DNA of 64,000 nt, taken from contig NZ_AUCC01000004.1 of the NCBI RefSeq assembly GCF_000429565.1, positions 28,165-92,164 of the forward strand, in the 5' to 3' direction. The notes under the pieces are model-generated. The model worked only from the letters and a program-made list of their open reading frames with translations, searched no databases and was not told the DNA's origin. Of the stretch, positions 36,035 to 49,028 are shown in pieces. Source of the stretch: Arsenophonus nasoniae DSM 15247 (GTDB lineage Bacteria; Pseudomonadota; Gammaproteobacteria; Enterobacterales; Enterobacteriaceae). Each line of letters begins with the position of its first letter. Position 1 is the stretch's first letter. Both the position numbers and the translations under genes were made by a program.

Positions 36035-38034
36035 TATTTTTTACCTAATTCTTCCGCTGCAGCTTGTAAGAAGAAATCTAAAGTTTCATCAATAGTCTGC
36101 TTCATATCAATAGTTGGTTCCCAATCGAGCAAGCGACGCGCATTTTCAATGCGCGGTCTACGATGCTCAACATCTTGATATCCTTTACCATAATAACTAC
36201 TACTTTCAATCTTTTTGAGACCAGCAAATGGAGGAAAGAGTTTACGTAACGGATGTTTTTCAAAACTGACAAGTAACATATCAGCTAATTGAGCAATACT
36301 TGCTTCATTGGTTGGATTACCAATATTGATAATTTGGCCATCGCATTTTTCATCTTTATTTTCAATAATACGAAATAATGCTTCAATACCATCTTTAATA
36401 TCGGTGAAACAACGCTTTTGAGCGCCACCATCAACTAATTTTATCGGTGAACCCTCAACCAAATTTAAAATTAATTGGGTAATCGCCCTTGAGCTACCAA
36501 TACGGGCAGAATGTAAACTATCGAGTCGTGGGCCCATCCAATTAAACGGTCTAAATAAGGTGAATTTCAACCCTTCTTTAGCACCATATGCCCAAATAAC
36601 GCGATCCAATAACTGTTTAGAAACAGAATAAATCCAACGCTGTTTGTTAATTGGCCCCACAATTAAACGAGAGTTATCTTCATCAAATTCTTTATCATCA
36701 CACATCCCGTAAACTTCAGAAGTCGATGGGAAAATAATACGTTTATTATATTTTACACAATAACGCACTATCTTTAAGTTTTCTTCAAAGTCTAATTCAA
36801 AAACTCTTAATGGATTACGGGTGTATTCAATCGGTGTTGCAATAGCAACCAGGGGCAAAATGATGTCGCATTTTTTAATATGATATTCAATCCACTCAGT
36901 ATGAATACTGATATCACCTTCAACAAAATGAAAACGCTGATCATCACCAAAACGAGGATCATTAATAAAACGTGAAACAGCTGAAGAACTAATATCCAAG
37001 CCATAGATATCATAGTGTCCATCGGCTAATAAACGTTCGGTTAAGTGATTACCAATAAAACCATTCACCCCCAAAATTAAAACGCGCTTACGGCGTTTTA
37101 CTTGTGCCGTCGGTTTTGCTCCAACACGCACACCTGTCACAATGCCCATTTCAGCCGCTAAACGCGATCCTTCAACGTATAAACCCGATCCACACTGGCC
37201 AGTTAGGATCTCAAGCACGCCTTGACCACAGGCTATTTGCAATGGCTCAGTAGAAATGATGGTACCCGGTAATTTATCATGTGATTTTTCTAACACACGG
37301 GCACGCCAGACAATCATCTTACTTTCAGCTAAATAGGTAAATGCACCCGGATATGGTTCGGTTACTGCTCGTATTAAGTTATTCACTTCAGTAGCAGATT
37401 TAGACCAATCGATTAAACCATCCTCAGCGCGACGACGGCCAAAATAAGTAGCCTGACTCTCATCTTGTGGTGTTGCTGAATAATCACCCATTTTAATTAA
37501 TGGTAATGTATCAGCCAAGAGCTGTTCGGAAGCCTGACGAATTTTCTCATGTAACACTAATGCGGTATCTGTTGCATCAATGGCGACTTTTTTCTGTGCA
37601 ATAATATCACCAGCATCTGCCTTAGCTATCATCTTATGGAGCGTGACACCAGTTTCTGTTTCGCCATTTAAAATAGCCCAATTAATTGGCACGCGACCAC
37701 GATATTTTGGTAGTAAAGAACCATGTAGGTTGAAGGCACCTTTAGGGGCTAACGCCAATAATTCTTGACTAAGCATATGGCGATAGTAAAAAGAGAAAAT
37801 GACATCAGGTTGCATTTTCTCAATACGTTCAATCCAAAGTGAATGATTGACATTTTCCGGCGCAAATACAGGCAAGCCCAGCTCAGCCCCCAAGCGTGCA
37901 ACTGAGGAAAAGAAATGATTCTCTTTAGGATCATCTGTATGTGTAAAAACAGCCTGAATTTCAAAGCCCGCCTTCTTTAGCGCCTTTAATCCCACACAAC
38001 CAATATCATGGTAAGCAAAAACAATAGCTTTCAT
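36034..38034 (-). CDS. arnA: ArnA, bifunctional UDP-Ara4N formyltransferase / UDP-glucuronate decarboxylase
   Basis: The 666-residue fusion (E. coli 660) has an N-terminal formyltransferase (about 1-300) with [20 protein letters not shown] and catalytic His/Asp. The C-terminal NAD-dependent decarboxylase (about 315-666) has [17 protein letters not shown] and [10 protein letters not shown] as the YxxxK motif. It makes UDP-4-keto-arabinose and later formylates UDP-L-Ara4N. It overlaps arnC and arnD by single bases. Confidence 0.95.
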   Translation of the reverse strand: MKAIVFAYHDIGCVGLKALKKAGFEIQAVFTHTDDPKENHFFSSVARLGAELGLPVFAPENVNHSLWIERIEKMQPDVIFSFYYRHMLSQELLALAPKGAFNLHGSLLPKYRGRVPINWAILNGETETGVTLHKMIAKADAGDIIAQKKVAIDATDTALVLHEKIRQASEQLLADTLPLIKMGDYSATPQDESQATYFGRRRAEDGLIDWSKSATEVNNLIRAVTEPYPGAFTYLAESKMIVWRARVLEKSHDKLPGTIISTEPLQIACGQGVLEILTGQCGSGLYVEGSRLAAEMGIVTGVRVGAKPTAQVKRRKRVLILGVNGFIGNHLTERLLADGHYDIYGLDISSSAVSRFINDPRFGDDQRFHFVEGDISIHTEWIEYHIKKCDIILPLVAIATPIEYTRNPLRVFELDFEENLKIVRYCVKYNKRIIFPSTSEVYGMCDDKEFDEDNSRLIVGPINKQRWIYSVSKQLLDRVIWAYGAKEGLKFTLFRPFNWMGPRLDSLHSARIGSSRAITQLILNLVEGSPIKLVDGGAQKRCFTDIKDGIEALFRIIENKDEKCDGQIINIGNPTNEASIAQLADMLLVSFEKHPLRKLFPPFAGLKKIESSSYYGKGYQDVEHRRPRIENARRLLDWEPTIDMKQTIDETLDFFLQAAAEELGKK

Positions 38035-39026
38035 TATTTTTTTTCCTGATTTTCGTCAGTATCTTGATGAATACCAACTATCTTTTGAATGAAGTAACGG
38101 GGTCGGGCACGAACATCATTGTACATTCTGCCAATATATTCACCGAGTAATCCCATGGCGATAAACTGCGCACCAATAAATATGAATAGAATAGCAAACA
38201 GCGTAAAAACACCCTCTGCAGCCCACATTGCACCAAAAATAAGACGTAAGATAATTAGCAGAACCGCCAATAAAAATCCACTTGCCGCAATAAAACTACC
38301 AACAACACTCAATAAACGTAACGGAGTCGTTGTTAAGCAAGTGAGTAAATCAAACATTAAATTTATGAGCTTCATAAAGCTATATTTGGAATCACCAAAC
38401 TCACGTTCTGCATGGGCAACATCAATTTCGATCGTTCTTCTAGCAAACGTATTTGCTAAGATGGGAATAAATGTACTACGTTCATGACACTGTAGCATCG
38501 CGTTAATAATATTACGCCGATACGCACGTAACATGCAGCCATAATCGCCCATGGTGCGCCCTGTTGCTTTGGTAATCATGACATTAATGATTTTCGACGC
38601 TGTTTTACGAAACCAAGAATCTTGCCGATTCATCCGTCTGGTACCGACTACGTCATAGCCCTGTTCTGCAACCTGTACCAAATTTGGAATCTCTTCAGGT
38701 GGATTTTGTAAATCAGCATCTAACGTGATCACAAGATCGCCGGTTGCCTGTTTAAAACCCGCCATAATGGCAGAATGTTGTCCATAATTACGATTTAAAA
38801 TTACGGCAATAACATGATTTGCCCAATTTTCAGCCGCAGCTATTAGCAAGTTAGCGGAATTATCAGCACTACCATCATCAACTAAAATTAATTCATATGG
38901 CTGTTTCAATCTCTGACAAGCAGCCAATGTTCTTTCCAATAATTGGGGTAAACTTTGCTCTTCGTTATAAATAGGGATAACGATAGAAACTTTCTTTATT
39001 TCTTCAAAATCATTTTGAAAAGGCAC
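38034..39026 (-). CDS. arnC: ArnC, undecaprenyl-phosphate 4-deoxy-4-formamido-arabinose transferase
   Basis: This 330-residue GT2 glycosyltransferase has [20 protein letters not shown] and [10 protein letters not shown] at the nucleotide-binding end, [12 protein letters not shown], and two C-terminal membrane helices (about 235-260, 270-295). It transfers L-Ara4FN from UDP to undecaprenyl phosphate. The start is GTG at 39026, overlapping the arnB TAG by one base. Confidence 0.93.
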   Translation of the reverse strand: MPFQNDFEEIKKVSIVIPIYNEEQSLPQLLERTLAACQRLKQPYELILVDDGSADNSANLLIAAAENWANHVIAVILNRNYGQHSAIMAGFKQATGDLVITLDADLQNPPEEIPNLVQVAEQGYDVVGTRRMNRQDSWFRKTASKIINVMITKATGRTMGDYGCMLRAYRRNIINAMLQCHERSTFIPILANTFARRTIEIDVAHAEREFGDSKYSFMKLINLMFDLLTCLTTTPLRLLSVVGSFIAASGFLLAVLLIILRLIFGAMWAAEGVFTLFAILFIFIGAQFIAMGLLGEYIGRMYNDVRARPRYFIQKIVGIHQDTDENQEKK

Positions 39027-40171
39027 TATTTCAGCTCCGAAAAAATTTCATTAATAGCAGCAACAACGCGATCAACATCTTGAGCGCGCATATCAGGGAA
39101 TAGTGGTAATGAACATAAGGTAGCCGAGTTCCATTCAGAATTAGGTAGAGAAAGTGATGGATAATGTTTTCTATAATATTTCTGCGTATGAGCCGCTCGG
39201 AAATGCAAACCTGTACCAATATTCCTCTCTTTTAAGCGTTCCATAAAACTATCTCGGTTAATACCACAGATTGTTTCATCAACTCGCACCATAAACAGAT
39301 GATTGGCATGCAAATGGGGATAATCAGGCACATTCAGCATTTTTAACGGCAGCTTGCTAAGCGCTTGTCGATAATAGGCAACAAGCTCAGCACGACGTTT
39401 ATTTATCTGTGCTAATTTTTTTAACTGAACAACTGCGATTGCAGCATGGATATCAGAAAGATTATATTTAAATCCAGGTTCAACAACTTCAGCTTGTGGC
39501 TTACGACCTTGTATTTGTCGATCGAAGGCATCTACACCTAAACCATGAAACTTTAAACATCGCAAGCGTGTCGCTAAGGCATCATCATCGGTAGCAACTA
39601 AACCACCCTCGGCACAAGTAATATTTTTAATTGCATGAAATGAAAAAATAGCCGTGCCTTGTTGCCCAATCCATTCATTTTGATATTGAGTACCTACCGC
39701 ATGAGCAGCATCCTCGATCAATGCGATGTTATTTCTTTGTGCAATTTCACGTAACGCGTTAAGATCGCATGGCGCACCAGCATAATGTACCGGAATAATC
39801 GCTTTTGTCTTAGGGGTAATTGCCTGCTCAACAACATCAGGCTGAACCATTAAAGTATCACGATCAACATCAATCATGATTGGATGAGCCCCTAACAAGG
39901 TGATCATATTAATAGTTGAAACCCATGTTAATGAGGGGGTAATAACTTCATCTCCAGGACCAATTCCTAAGGCCATAAGCGTTATATGCATACCCGCTGT
40001 TGCTGAACAAAAAGCAATTGCATGCTGACAACCAAACTTGTGGCGAAAGTCTTCTTCGAGTTGATGATTTTGCGGCCCAGTGGTGATCCAACCAGAACGT
40101 AAGACCTTTTCTACCGCCCGGATCTCTTCGTCACCTATTGCTGGGCGAGAAAAAGGAAGAAAATCATTCAT
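39026..40171 (-). CDS. arnB: ArnB, UDP-Ara4O aminotransferase
   Basis: This 381-residue PLP-dependent aminotransferase of the DegT/DnrJ/EryC1 family has [15 protein letters not shown] containing the PLP Lys, [11 protein letters not shown], and an N-terminal [20 protein letters not shown]. It makes UDP-L-Ara4N using glutamate. It is the first gene of arnBCADTEF, all on one strand with overlapping junctions, so the operon looks intact and functional. Confidence 0.94.
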   Translation of the reverse strand: MNDFLPFSRPAIGDEEIRAVEKVLRSGWITTGPQNHQLEEDFRHKFGCQHAIAFCSATAGMHITLMALGIGPGDEVITPSLTWVSTINMITLLGAHPIMIDVDRDTLMVQPDVVEQAITPKTKAIIPVHYAGAPCDLNALREIAQRNNIALIEDAAHAVGTQYQNEWIGQQGTAIFSFHAIKNITCAEGGLVATDDDALATRLRCLKFHGLGVDAFDRQIQGRKPQAEVVEPGFKYNLSDIHAAIAVVQLKKLAQINKRRAELVAYYRQALSKLPLKMLNVPDYPHLHANHLFMVRVDETICGINRDSFMERLKERNIGTGLHFRAAHTQKYYRKHYPSLSLPNSEWNSATLCSLPLFPDMRAQDVDRVVAAINEIFSELK

Positions 40172-40537
40172 GAGATTAACCTACTAGCAATTCATCTAAT
40201 ATTTTTTTAGAGTTAGTTGTTTATAATATCATAAAATAGCTTAACTACACATCAACATGACAATAACTTTCTAATATAACTAGTTAGAACGCATTTACTT
40301 AATAAATGCATAAAGCTTAAACTCTGCCTTAAGTTACTCAAGTAGAATAGAAAACTAATTGATTCCCTAAAAATTCTTATTAATAAAAAAGTAACCCAAT
40401 AACAAAAATAAGTGCATTTAAAATTATTATTAACGTAACTTTTACCAATAAAATTGTTTGACTTGCTAAAAACTCGTATAACTCATCTATCAACGATATC
40501 TTTATTTTTTAAGATTACTTTGACATAAATAAATAAT
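40172..40537. promoter_or_regulatory. Upstream region of the arn operon
   Basis: About 370 bp between arnB and the ihfA terminator; holds the arn promoter. The only motif worth noting is the PmrA-box-like repeat at 40316-40333, about 145 bp before the arnB start. No gene seen. Confidence 0.45.
40316..40333 (-). promoter_or_regulatory. Candidate PmrA (BasR) box upstream of arnB
   Basis: On the minus strand CTTAAG (40333-40328) and TTTAAG (40321-40316) form a direct repeat like the PmrA consensus YTTAAK-N5-YTTAAK, but the spacer is 6 rather than 5. PmrA is the usual activator of arn in enterobacteria. Tentative because of the spacing. Confidence 0.35.
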
Positions 40538-40563
40538 AAAAAAGCCGCTTTAGCGGCTTTTTT
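40538..40563 (-). terminator. Terminator of the thrS-ihfA operon
   Basis: Perfect stem AAAAAAGCCGC (40538-40548) / GCGGCTTTTTT (40553-40563) with a TTTA loop, 15 bp after the ihfA stop on the minus strand. Confidence 0.92.
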
Positions 40564-40578
40564 GCATATAATAATTCA

Positions 40579-40875
40579 TTATTTATGAGGCTTTATCTTT
40601 TCAACTCGGCCTTTCAACTTTTGCCCTGGTCGAAAAGTCACCACTCGACGAGCAGTGATGGGAATATCTTCTCCAGTCTTTGGATTTCGACCTGGACGTT
40701 GACTTTTATCACGCAGATCAAAATTACCAAACCCTGACAGTTTCACCTGCTCCCCATTTTCCAATGAACGACGAACTTCTTCAAAGAAAAGTTCAACTAG
40801 GTCTTTCGCATCACGTTTGCTTATACCTAGTTTTTCGAACAGACTTTCTGACATTTCAGCTTTTGTAAGCGCCAT
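40579..40875 (-). CDS. ihfA: Integration host factor subunit alpha
   Basis: The 98-residue DNA-bending protein matches E. coli IhfA (99). It has [20 protein letters not shown] and [40 protein letters not shown], the beta-arm with the intercalating Pro. It pairs with IhfB to bend DNA at promoters, origins and recombination sites. It follows pheT by 4 bp, as in E. coli. Confidence 0.95.
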   Translation of the reverse strand: MALTKAEMSESLFEKLGISKRDAKDLVELFFEEVRRSLENGEQVKLSGFGNFDLRDKSQRPGRNPKTGEDIPITARRVVTFRPGQKLKGRVEKIKPHK

Positions 40876-40879
40876 AGGT

Positions 40880-43267
40880 TTAGTCCCTCAAGGATGCTTG
40901 GAATCGCCGTTTTAACGCAGCAACACATTTATCAACAGTTGCGGCAATCTCTTCTTCTTCCAGAGTACGATTTGTATCCTGCAAGATTAAGCTAATAGCA
41001 AGGCTCTTATAACCTTCCGCTACACCTTTACCACAGTACACGTCAAACAAGTTTATGCCAACTATATGATTTATGCCAATTTTCTTGCATTCAGCCAATA
41101 CATCCGCCGTTGCTACCTCTTCTGGTACTACAACAGCAATATCTCGTCGATTGGCAGGGAAACGTGAAATCATATTTGCTTTAGGGATAACGCGCTCGGC
41201 AACAGTATCCCACAGCAATTCAAAAACAAGTGTTCTACCATTCAAATCTAGCTTATTTTCCAGTTCTGGATGAATAACACCTACATATCCAATATAATTA
41301 TTATTCAGATAAATCCCAGCGCTTTGACCGGGATGAAGTGCAGGATTCGAGTGAGCCTTATAAATAATATTGTCTAACTTTCCGGTTAATTCCAGTATTG
41401 CTTCAACGTCACCTTTTATATCAAAAAAATCAACAGCACGTTTTTCTTGTAACCAGTGCTCTTCATAACGATTGCCAGTAATCACGCCTGCTAACATCAA
41501 TTCTTGCCGAATACCATGTTCTGCTGATGGATCCGGCAGAAATCGTAATCCAGTTTCAAACAGTCGAATACGATTTTGTTGGCGATTTTGATTGTAAATT
41601 ACTGTCATTAATAAGCCTGGCAATAATGAAAGCCGCATTGCCGACATATCCGTTGAAATAGGATCAGGTAAAATCATCGCATCGGAATCTGGATGCAGCA
41701 GTTGCTGAATTTTAGGATCAACAAAACTGTAGGTAATCGCTTCATTGTAACCACGATCAATTAATAACGTTTTCACTCGTTTTAATGGCAGAACGGATTC
41801 ACAACGAGGGGTCATGACTAAATCAGCACGTAACGGTACATTGGGTATATTATTATAACCATAAACACGAGCGACTTCTTCAATCAAATCTTCTTCAATT
41901 TGCATATCAAAACGCCAAGATGGAGCAACCACTTGCCAACTATCTTGCTTACCAATCACTTGGCAACCTAAGCGTTCAAGGATCTGAGTAACATTAATAT
42001 CCGGGATACTATGACCAATTAAACGATCTAGTTTTAGTCGAGTCAGGGTTATTTTTGCCCCTTTTGGTAAGCTAGTTTGATGGCTAACATCAATAATATT
42101 TCCAGCATCACCACCACAAATTTCAAGGATTAACTGGGTTGCGCGTTCCATGGCTTTATATTGCAGCTGTGGATCGACACCCCGTTCAAAACGGTGTGAA
42201 GCCTCAGTATGAAGACCATAATTACGCGCTCGACCAGCAATTGTTAACGGATCGAAAAAAGCACTCTCTAACAAAATATTGGTGGTATTTTGATTGACAC
42301 TAGAGTGCTTGCCGCCAAAAATTCCGGCAATTCCTAAGGCACCTTTCTCATCGGCGATGACTAAAGTATCTTGCTTCATAGTCACTTCACTGTCATCAAG
42401 CAAAACTAATGTTTCATCCTGTTTCGCCATGCGAACAATTATCGCGCCATTTAAACGATCAAGATCATAAGCATGTAAGGGCTGACCTAACTCTAACAAC
42501 ACAAAATTAGTAATATCAACCACAGGATCAATAGCACGGATCCCTCCACGGCGTAATTTTTCTTTCATCCAAATAGGGGTTGACGCTGTAATATCAATGC
42601 CTTTTATTACTCGGCCTAAAAAACGGGGGCACGCCATAGGCGCTTCCACCCGAATAGGAAAAACGCTAGCATCAGTGCCTTTAACTGGTTCAATCTTTTT
42701 CGTATTTAACGCAAGGTTATTGATAGCGGCAATATCGCGTGCGATACCTAAAATACTTAAACAATCAGCACGATTTGGCGTCAAACTTACTTCGAAAATA
42801 TGGTCATCAAGTTGCAAGTAATTACGAATATCGATACCAATAGGCGCATCGTGTGGTAGCTCAATAATGCCTGCATGATCATTAACAATAGCAAGTTCTG
42901 AATAAGAACAAAGCATACCCTCAGAAAGCTCACCGCGTAGTTTTGTTGCTTTTATTTTAAAATTATCGGGTAACACTGCGCCAATGGTTGCCACAGCAAC
43001 TTTTAATCCTTGACGGCAATTGGGTGCTCCACAGACAATATTGAGTAACTGTTCAGCCCCAATATTAACCTTTGTTAACCGCAATTTATCTGCATTAGGA
43101 TGTTGTACACATTCAACAATCTCACCGACTAACACACCTTGGAATTGACCGGCGACAGGTTTAACATCATCAATCTCCAAACCCGCCATCGTCATTTGCT
43201 CTGATAAGGCTTCACTGCTTATTGCTGGATTTACCCATTCACGTAACCAAAATTCACTCAATTTCAT
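40880..43267 (-). CDS. pheT: Phenylalanine-tRNA ligase beta subunit
   Basis: The 795-residue subunit is the same size as E. coli PheT. It has an N-terminal tRNA-binding (EMAP-like) domain (about 40-150), B3/B4 editing domain (about 210-390), B5 domain and the C-terminal anticodon-binding FDX-ACB domain (about 700-795, [17 protein letters not shown]). It forms the alpha2-beta2 synthetase with PheS and edits mis-charged Tyr-tRNA. It lies 14 bp after pheS. Confidence 0.95.
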   Translation of the reverse strand: MKLSEFWLREWVNPAISSEALSEQMTMAGLEIDDVKPVAGQFQGVLVGEIVECVQHPNADKLRLTKVNIGAEQLLNIVCGAPNCRQGLKVAVATIGAVLPDNFKIKATKLRGELSEGMLCSYSELAIVNDHAGIIELPHDAPIGIDIRNYLQLDDHIFEVSLTPNRADCLSILGIARDIAAINNLALNTKKIEPVKGTDASVFPIRVEAPMACPRFLGRVIKGIDITASTPIWMKEKLRRGGIRAIDPVVDITNFVLLELGQPLHAYDLDRLNGAIIVRMAKQDETLVLLDDSEVTMKQDTLVIADEKGALGIAGIFGGKHSSVNQNTTNILLESAFFDPLTIAGRARNYGLHTEASHRFERGVDPQLQYKAMERATQLILEICGGDAGNIIDVSHQTSLPKGAKITLTRLKLDRLIGHSIPDINVTQILERLGCQVIGKQDSWQVVAPSWRFDMQIEEDLIEEVARVYGYNNIPNVPLRADLVMTPRCESVLPLKRVKTLLIDRGYNEAITYSFVDPKIQQLLHPDSDAMILPDPISTDMSAMRLSLLPGLLMTVIYNQNRQQNRIRLFETGLRFLPDPSAEHGIRQELMLAGVITGNRYEEHWLQEKRAVDFFDIKGDVEAILELTGKLDNIIYKAHSNPALHPGQSAGIYLNNNYIGYVGVIHPELENKLDLNGRTLVFELLWDTVAERVIPKANMISRFPANRRDIAVVVPEEVATADVLAECKKIGINHIVGINLFDVYCGKGVAEGYKSLAISLILQDTNRTLEEEEIAATVDKCVAALKRRFQASLRD

Positions 43268-43281
43268 GTGATAATCCTGCC

Positions 43282-44277
<996 letters not shown>

Positions 44278-44331
44278 TTACGACCCTTTGGCCTAATCAT
44301 TGTTGAAAATAAATTTTTTTAGCAATTACTA

Positions 44332-44357
44332 ACAAAAAAGCCTCCATTTGGAGGCTT
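44332..44357 (-). terminator. pheST attenuator terminator
   Basis: On the minus strand AAGCCTCCA (44357-44349) pairs with TGGAGGCTT (44346-44338), followed by TTTTTT. It lies between the pheM leader peptide and pheS. In E. coli ribosome stalling at Phe codons in pheM prevents this hairpin from forming. Confidence 0.88.
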
Positions 44358-44404
44358 ATCGCAGTTTTTCGTTTCTTTTCTTAAATACGCGAAAGCCCCA
44401 AATT

Positions 44405-44449
44405 TTAGGTGCTAAAATAAAAAAAGAAACGAAAAAAAACAATTTTCAT
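44405..44449 (-). CDS. pheM: pheST operon leader peptide PheM
   Basis: The 14-residue leader peptide MKIVFFRFFFYFST ends in the same RFFFYFST as E. coli PheM. Six Phe codons in fourteen make it a sensor of charged tRNA-Phe: stalling favours the antiterminator and expression of pheST. An in-frame ATG at 44467 would give a 20-residue version, but the 14-residue length is the family norm. Confidence 0.9.
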   Translation of the reverse strand: MKIVFFRFFFYFST

Positions 44450-44507
44450 CTTCAAGCAGCTATTCATAAAATAACTCTTATTTATAATATATCGGTTCAT
44501 CGATAAT

Positions 44508-44533
44508 AAAAAAGAGGGAGCTAAGCCCCTCTT
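44508..44533 (-). terminator. Terminator after rplT
   Basis: AGAGGGG-CTTAG-CTCCCTCT hairpin (with one G-U) on the minus strand followed by TTTTTTATT, just after the rplT stop and before pheM. It probably ends part of the infC-rpmI-rplT transcripts. Confidence 0.8.
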
Positions 44534-44545
44534 AATTTAACAGAT

Positions 44546-44911
<366 letters not shown>

Positions 44912-44958
44912 CTATCACTTCGAATCAAATTCGATAATCTTAAACTAAAAACTCAAAC

Positions 44959-45192
<234 letters not shown>

Positions 45193-45247
45193 CTAGCTAG
45201 GCGAATAGTTTTCCATCTAAATAGAACACTATTACTTGGTTGCCTAA

Positions 45248-45787
45248 CTATTTCTTTTTCGGTGCAAGCACCATGATCATCTGACGGCCTTCGATCTTGC
45301 TTGGAAAAGATTCGACGACTGACATATCATCCAAATCGTTTTTGATACGATTAAGCATATCAATACCGATTTGTTGGTGCGCCATTTCACGACCACGAAA
45401 CCGTAACGTGATTTTGGCTTTATCACCATCTTCCAGAAAGCGAATCAGGTTGCGTAGTTTGACCTGATAATCACCTTCATCTGTACCAGGTCGGAATTTA
45501 ATTTCCTTTACCTGAATAACTCTTTGCTTCTTTTTCTGCTCTTTGAGCGATTTACTCTTCTCATAGAGGAACTTGCCGTAATCCATGATACGGCAAACCG
45601 GCGGCTCGGCATTTGGACTGATTTCGACTAAATCAACACCAGCTTCCTCGGCTTTTTCAAGAGCTTCTTTTAGACTGATAATACCAATCTGCTCACCATC
45701 TAAACCAGTTAAACGAACTTCAGAAGCACGAATCTCCGTATTAATACGATTCGGGCGCGCCATTTGAATTCTTTTTCCGCCTTTAAT
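45248..45787 (-). CDS. infC: Translation initiation factor IF-3, AUU start codon
   Basis: IF-3 keeps 30S and 50S subunits apart and checks start codons. An ATG at 45763 gives a 171-residue protein lacking the family N-terminus. Reading eight codons further up, the ATT at 45785-45787 opens [16 protein letters not shown], which matches the KGGKRVQ(T)ARPNRIN start of E. coli IF-3, also initiated at AUU. That gives 179 residues (E. coli 180). AAGG precedes the AUU, which lies 3 bp after the thrS stop. The rare start codon makes IF-3 repress its own synthesis. Confidence 0.93.
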   Translation of the reverse strand: MKGGKRIQMARPNRINTEIRASEVRLTGLDGEQIGIISLKEALEKAEEAGVDLVEISPNAEPPVCRIMDYGKFLYEKSKSLKEQKKKQRVIQVKEIKFRPGTDEGDYQVKLRNLIRFLEDGDKAKITLRFRGREMAHQQIGIDMLNRIKNDLDDMSVVESFPSKIEGRQMIMVLAPKKK

Positions 45788-45790
45788 ACC

Positions 45791-47713
45791 TTATTCCTCC
45801 AGTTGATAAATACGACGAGTGCGAATTTCATCAAGCACTCTTTCTGCAAATTCTGTGACGTCAAATGTTCCTAAATCCTTCCCATCACGGGTTCGAACAG
45901 ATACCTGATTCGATTCAACTTCTTTATCACCACAAACTAACATATAAGGAACACGACGCAAAGTATGCTCACGGATTTTAAAGCCTATCTTCTCGTTTCT
46001 CAAGTCTGCTTTTACACGAATACCAAAATTACTCAATTTTTTTACTACTTTTTGTACAAAATCAGCTTGTGCATCCGTGATATTTATTATAACAATTTGT
46101 AAGGGTGCTAACCAGGTTGGGAAGAAACCCGCATACTGCTCGGTTAAAATCCCAATAAAACGTTCAAGTGATCCTAAAACAGCGCGATGAATCATCACCG
46201 GCACCTGACGTTCATTATTTTCATCTACATAGGAAGCACCTAAACGACTCGGTAATGAGAAATCGAGCTGTACAGTACCACATTGCCAAGCCCGATCCAA
46301 ACAATCATACAGAGTAAACTCTATTTTAGGCCCATAAAATGCACCTTCACCGGGTTGATAATCAAATTCAATATCGCCTAATGCCTTAGCAAGATCGCTT
46401 TCTGCACGATCCCATTGCGCATCAGTACCTATCCGTTTTTCTGGCCGGGTTGACAACTTAACCGCAATTTTTTCAAAACCAAAGGTTGCATAAACATGAT
46501 AAATCATTTTAATGCAACTTTTTACTTCAGTTAAAATCTGATCCTCAGTACAAAAAATATGCGCATCATCTTGGGTAAAACCACGTACACGCATCAAGCC
46601 ATGTAAAGCGCCTGATGGCTCATTACGGTGACAACTGCCAAACTCTGCCATACGTAATGGCAAATCACGATAAGATTTCAAACCTTGATTAAATATCTGA
46701 ACATGGCCTGGGCAATTCATCGGTTTTATACAATATTCTCGATTTTCCGATGATGTGGTAAACATGTTTTCTTTATAGTTTTCCCAGTGACCTGTTTTTT
46801 CCCAAAGAATGCGATCCATCATCAATGGACCTTTTACTTCCTGGTATCGATATTCATTCAATTTAGTACGGATAAAAGTTTCCAATTCACGAAATATTAC
46901 CCAACCATCATTATGCCAAAACGCCATACCTGGAGCTTCTTCCTGCATATGATAAAGATCAAGTTGTTTTCCTATCTTACGATGATCTCGCTTGGCTGCT
47001 TCTTCTAAACGTAATAAATAAGCAGCTAACTGTTTTTTATTGGCCCAAGCTGTTCCATAGATCCGTTGTAGCATTTTATTGTCGCTATTACCGCGCCAAT
47101 AGGCACCAGCCACTTTTTGTAATTTGAAGTAATGACAAAAACGCATATTAGGAACATGCGGCCCACGACACATATCAATATATTCTTCATGATAATAAAG
47201 TCTAGGATGATCATCTTTATTAATATTTTCATCCAAAATTTTAACTTTATAATCCTCACCTCGAGCAACAAACGTATCCCTTGCTTCCTGCCAACTAACC
47301 CGCTTTTTGATAACATCATAGTTCTTTTCAGCAAGTTCGTGCATCCGTTGCTCAAGTTTTTCTAAATCTTCCTGAGTTAAAGCGTGTTCCAGATCAACGT
47401 CATAATAAAAACCATTTTCAATGATAGGCCCAATTGCCATTTTAGTCGTTGGCCATAATTGTTTAATCGCATGACCGAGTAAATGTGCGCATGAGTGACG
47501 GATAATCTCTAAGCCCTCAAGATCTTTACTCGTAATAATGGCTAATTGAGCATCCTTATTAATCTGATCATTCGCATCAACAAGTTCACCATTAACACGA
47601 CCGGCTATACAGGCTTTTGCAAGGCCTGAGCCAATATCATTTGCAATATCCATTACTGAAACAGCATGCTCATATTGACGTTGACTTCCGTCAGGAAGAG
47701 TAATAACTGGCAT
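45791..47713 (-). CDS. thrS: Threonine-tRNA ligase
   Basis: The 640-residue class II synthetase (E. coli 642) has an N-terminal TGS domain (about 1-62) and an editing domain (about 65-225) with [15 protein letters not shown] and MCRGPHVPN. The catalytic core has motif 2 [20 protein letters not shown], the Zn ligands Cys/His/His and motif 3 in [19 protein letters not shown]. The anticodon-binding domain lies at about 535-640. It is first in the operon and autoregulated through the leader operator. Confidence 0.96.
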   Translation of the reverse strand: MPVITLPDGSQRQYEHAVSVMDIANDIGSGLAKACIAGRVNGELVDANDQINKDAQLAIITSKDLEGLEIIRHSCAHLLGHAIKQLWPTTKMAIGPIIENGFYYDVDLEHALTQEDLEKLEQRMHELAEKNYDVIKKRVSWQEARDTFVARGEDYKVKILDENINKDDHPRLYYHEEYIDMCRGPHVPNMRFCHYFKLQKVAGAYWRGNSDNKMLQRIYGTAWANKKQLAAYLLRLEEAAKRDHRKIGKQLDLYHMQEEAPGMAFWHNDGWVIFRELETFIRTKLNEYRYQEVKGPLMMDRILWEKTGHWENYKENMFTTSSENREYCIKPMNCPGHVQIFNQGLKSYRDLPLRMAEFGSCHRNEPSGALHGLMRVRGFTQDDAHIFCTEDQILTEVKSCIKMIYHVYATFGFEKIAVKLSTRPEKRIGTDAQWDRAESDLAKALGDIEFDYQPGEGAFYGPKIEFTLYDCLDRAWQCGTVQLDFSLPSRLGASYVDENNERQVPVMIHRAVLGSLERFIGILTEQYAGFFPTWLAPLQIVIINITDAQADFVQKVVKKLSNFGIRVKADLRNEKIGFKIREHTLRRVPYMLVCGDKEVESNQVSVRTRDGKDLGTFDVTEFAERVLDEIRTRRIYQLEE

Positions 47714-47735
47714 TTAAAATCCTTAATTTACAGTG

Positions 47736-47756
47736 GTGACCCATACGCAAGATCAC
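47736..47756 (-). promoter_or_regulatory. thrS translational operator (anticodon-arm mimic)
   Basis: On the minus strand GTGATC-TTGCGTATG-GGTCAC forms a stem-loop whose 9-nt loop presents CGU, a tRNA-Thr anticodon, 23-43 nt before the thrS ATG. This is the layout of operator domain 2 of E. coli thrS, where ThrRS binds and blocks ribosome loading. A further ~60 nt of leader upstream probably hold the other operator domains. Confidence 0.75.
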
Positions 47757-48126
47757 ATGTATAGAAATATATTTTTATTAAATGTGAGTTAAAGCAATTT
47801 CTTACTTCACCTTGTAAGTGATGTACGCGATAAAACAGCCAAAATTGGGCAAAAGGAATACGTACTTGCATTAACTTAGCGGCGCATATTACCACCATGA
47901 AGGTCTAATTAATAGATTAAATCTTGGATAATAAGAATAAAATACTAAAAAACCAGTGACAAATTAATTGTCAGCTAGTTAAATTTCGATAAATTAAGCT
48001 AATTTAAATTTATTCTTTATTATACAGCTAAATAGCAATAAAAAACTAGATTAGTCCATTACTAAAATTTTTCGTATCAGTAACGCCGTGATTTTTAGTA
48101 AAAATAGATTATAATGAAAACCATTG
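47757..48126. promoter_or_regulatory. thrS leader/promoter region and emtA downstream region
   Basis: About 370 bp without a gene; the part next to 47757 is the remaining thrS leader and promoter. The AT-rich part near 48000 shows nothing recognisable. Confidence 0.4.
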
Positions 48127-48813
48127 TCATTTTTTCTCAATATAAATCAATAAATAATCTATCATAGCTATGGAATTGTATGCATTTTTAATTTTCCAAA
48201 GATAACGCGGTGCTTGTGCATTTGGGTGTTTTGTTTGAATATGTTGATAAAACTCTTCTGCTGACAGCTTATTAATTTTATCGATCGCAACATGACGATT
48301 ATTATCAAAAATGCGTAATAACGCGCCAGCACCATTAACATAAGCAGCCACAGTTGCATAATAAAGTACTTTAGGGTCATGAATACCGAATAAATGATTA
48401 TCTTGAATAAAACGTATATAGGCTGTTCCCACATCAATATTAATAACCGGATCTTTAAGCTGACTCGTGGTAGGTTGCCCCGCTTTGCCTTGTAACCGAT
48501 ATGCATCACGACCAGCAGTAGAAGCCTTAACTTGCATTAAACCTATCGCATTGGATTTACTCACTGCATTAACACGAAAGTTAGACTCCACTTTAATAAT
48601 GGCTCTAATTAAGTTTTCATCAATAGTATAGCGTTGCGCCGCTTGTCTAATTGCAACATCATAAGGCGTCTTTAACGGGACACTTTCAGTTTGTTCCTCC
48701 ATGAAATAACGTAGATACTCATTCTGATAAACTGTTTTTGGGCTATTAGATTGTTTGTTTGAGCAGCCGATTAATAAAAAAATAAATATGATGCCACAAC
48801 ATTTAAATTTCAC
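48127..48813 (-). CDS. emtA: Membrane-bound endolytic lytic transglycosylase EmtA (MltE)
   Basis: This 228-residue lipoprotein (E. coli 203) has a lipobox FLLIGC with Cys17. The SLT domain follows, with the catalytic Glu in AIIKVESNFRVNAVSKSNAI GLMQVKAST and YVNGAGALLRIFDNN. It cleaves peptidoglycan glycan chains internally at the outer-membrane inner face. The N-terminal insert before the catalytic domain (about 25-50) and C-terminal tail are somewhat longer than in E. coli. Divergent from sitABCD. Confidence 0.88.
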   Translation of the reverse strand: MKFKCCGIIFIFLLIGCSNKQSNSPKTVYQNEYLRYFMEEQTESVPLKTPYDVAIRQAAQRYTIDENLIRAIIKVESNFRVNAVSKSNAIGLMQVKASTAGRDAYRLQGKAGQPTTSQLKDPVINIDVGTAYIRFIQDNHLFGIHDPKVLYYATVAAYVNGAGALLRIFDNNRHVAIDKINKLSAEEFYQHIQTKHPNAQAPRYLWKIKNAYNSIAMIDYLLIYIEKK

Positions 48814-48973
48814 CTTATACCAACCTTCTAATTGGCTTGATCCTATTTAGCATAGCCTAATAAGATAAAAATAAAAATTACCCCCTTTAGCGTTTAGTTG
48901 TGAAGAGGCTCTCATATCTGTTATCTACATTACAATTACAATAATTGATCATATTGACATCTTTCATATATAG

Positions 48974-48992
48974 TTGATAATCATTCTCATTA
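48974..48992 (+). promoter_or_regulatory. Fur box upstream of sitA
   Basis: TTGATAATCATTCTCATTA is close to the Fur 19-mer GATAATGATAATCATTATC and lies 37 bp before the sitA start, fitting iron repression of the importer. AT-rich context makes chance matches easier, but the GATAATCATTCTC core is typical. Confidence 0.7.
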
Positions 48993-49028
48993 AAGTGCAA
49001 TTTACTACTTTATTACCGGGAAATATTT

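Noticed and set aside
46787-47365. Several open frames overlapping thrS on both strands
   Set aside because: All are shadows of thrS; no start signals or similarity.
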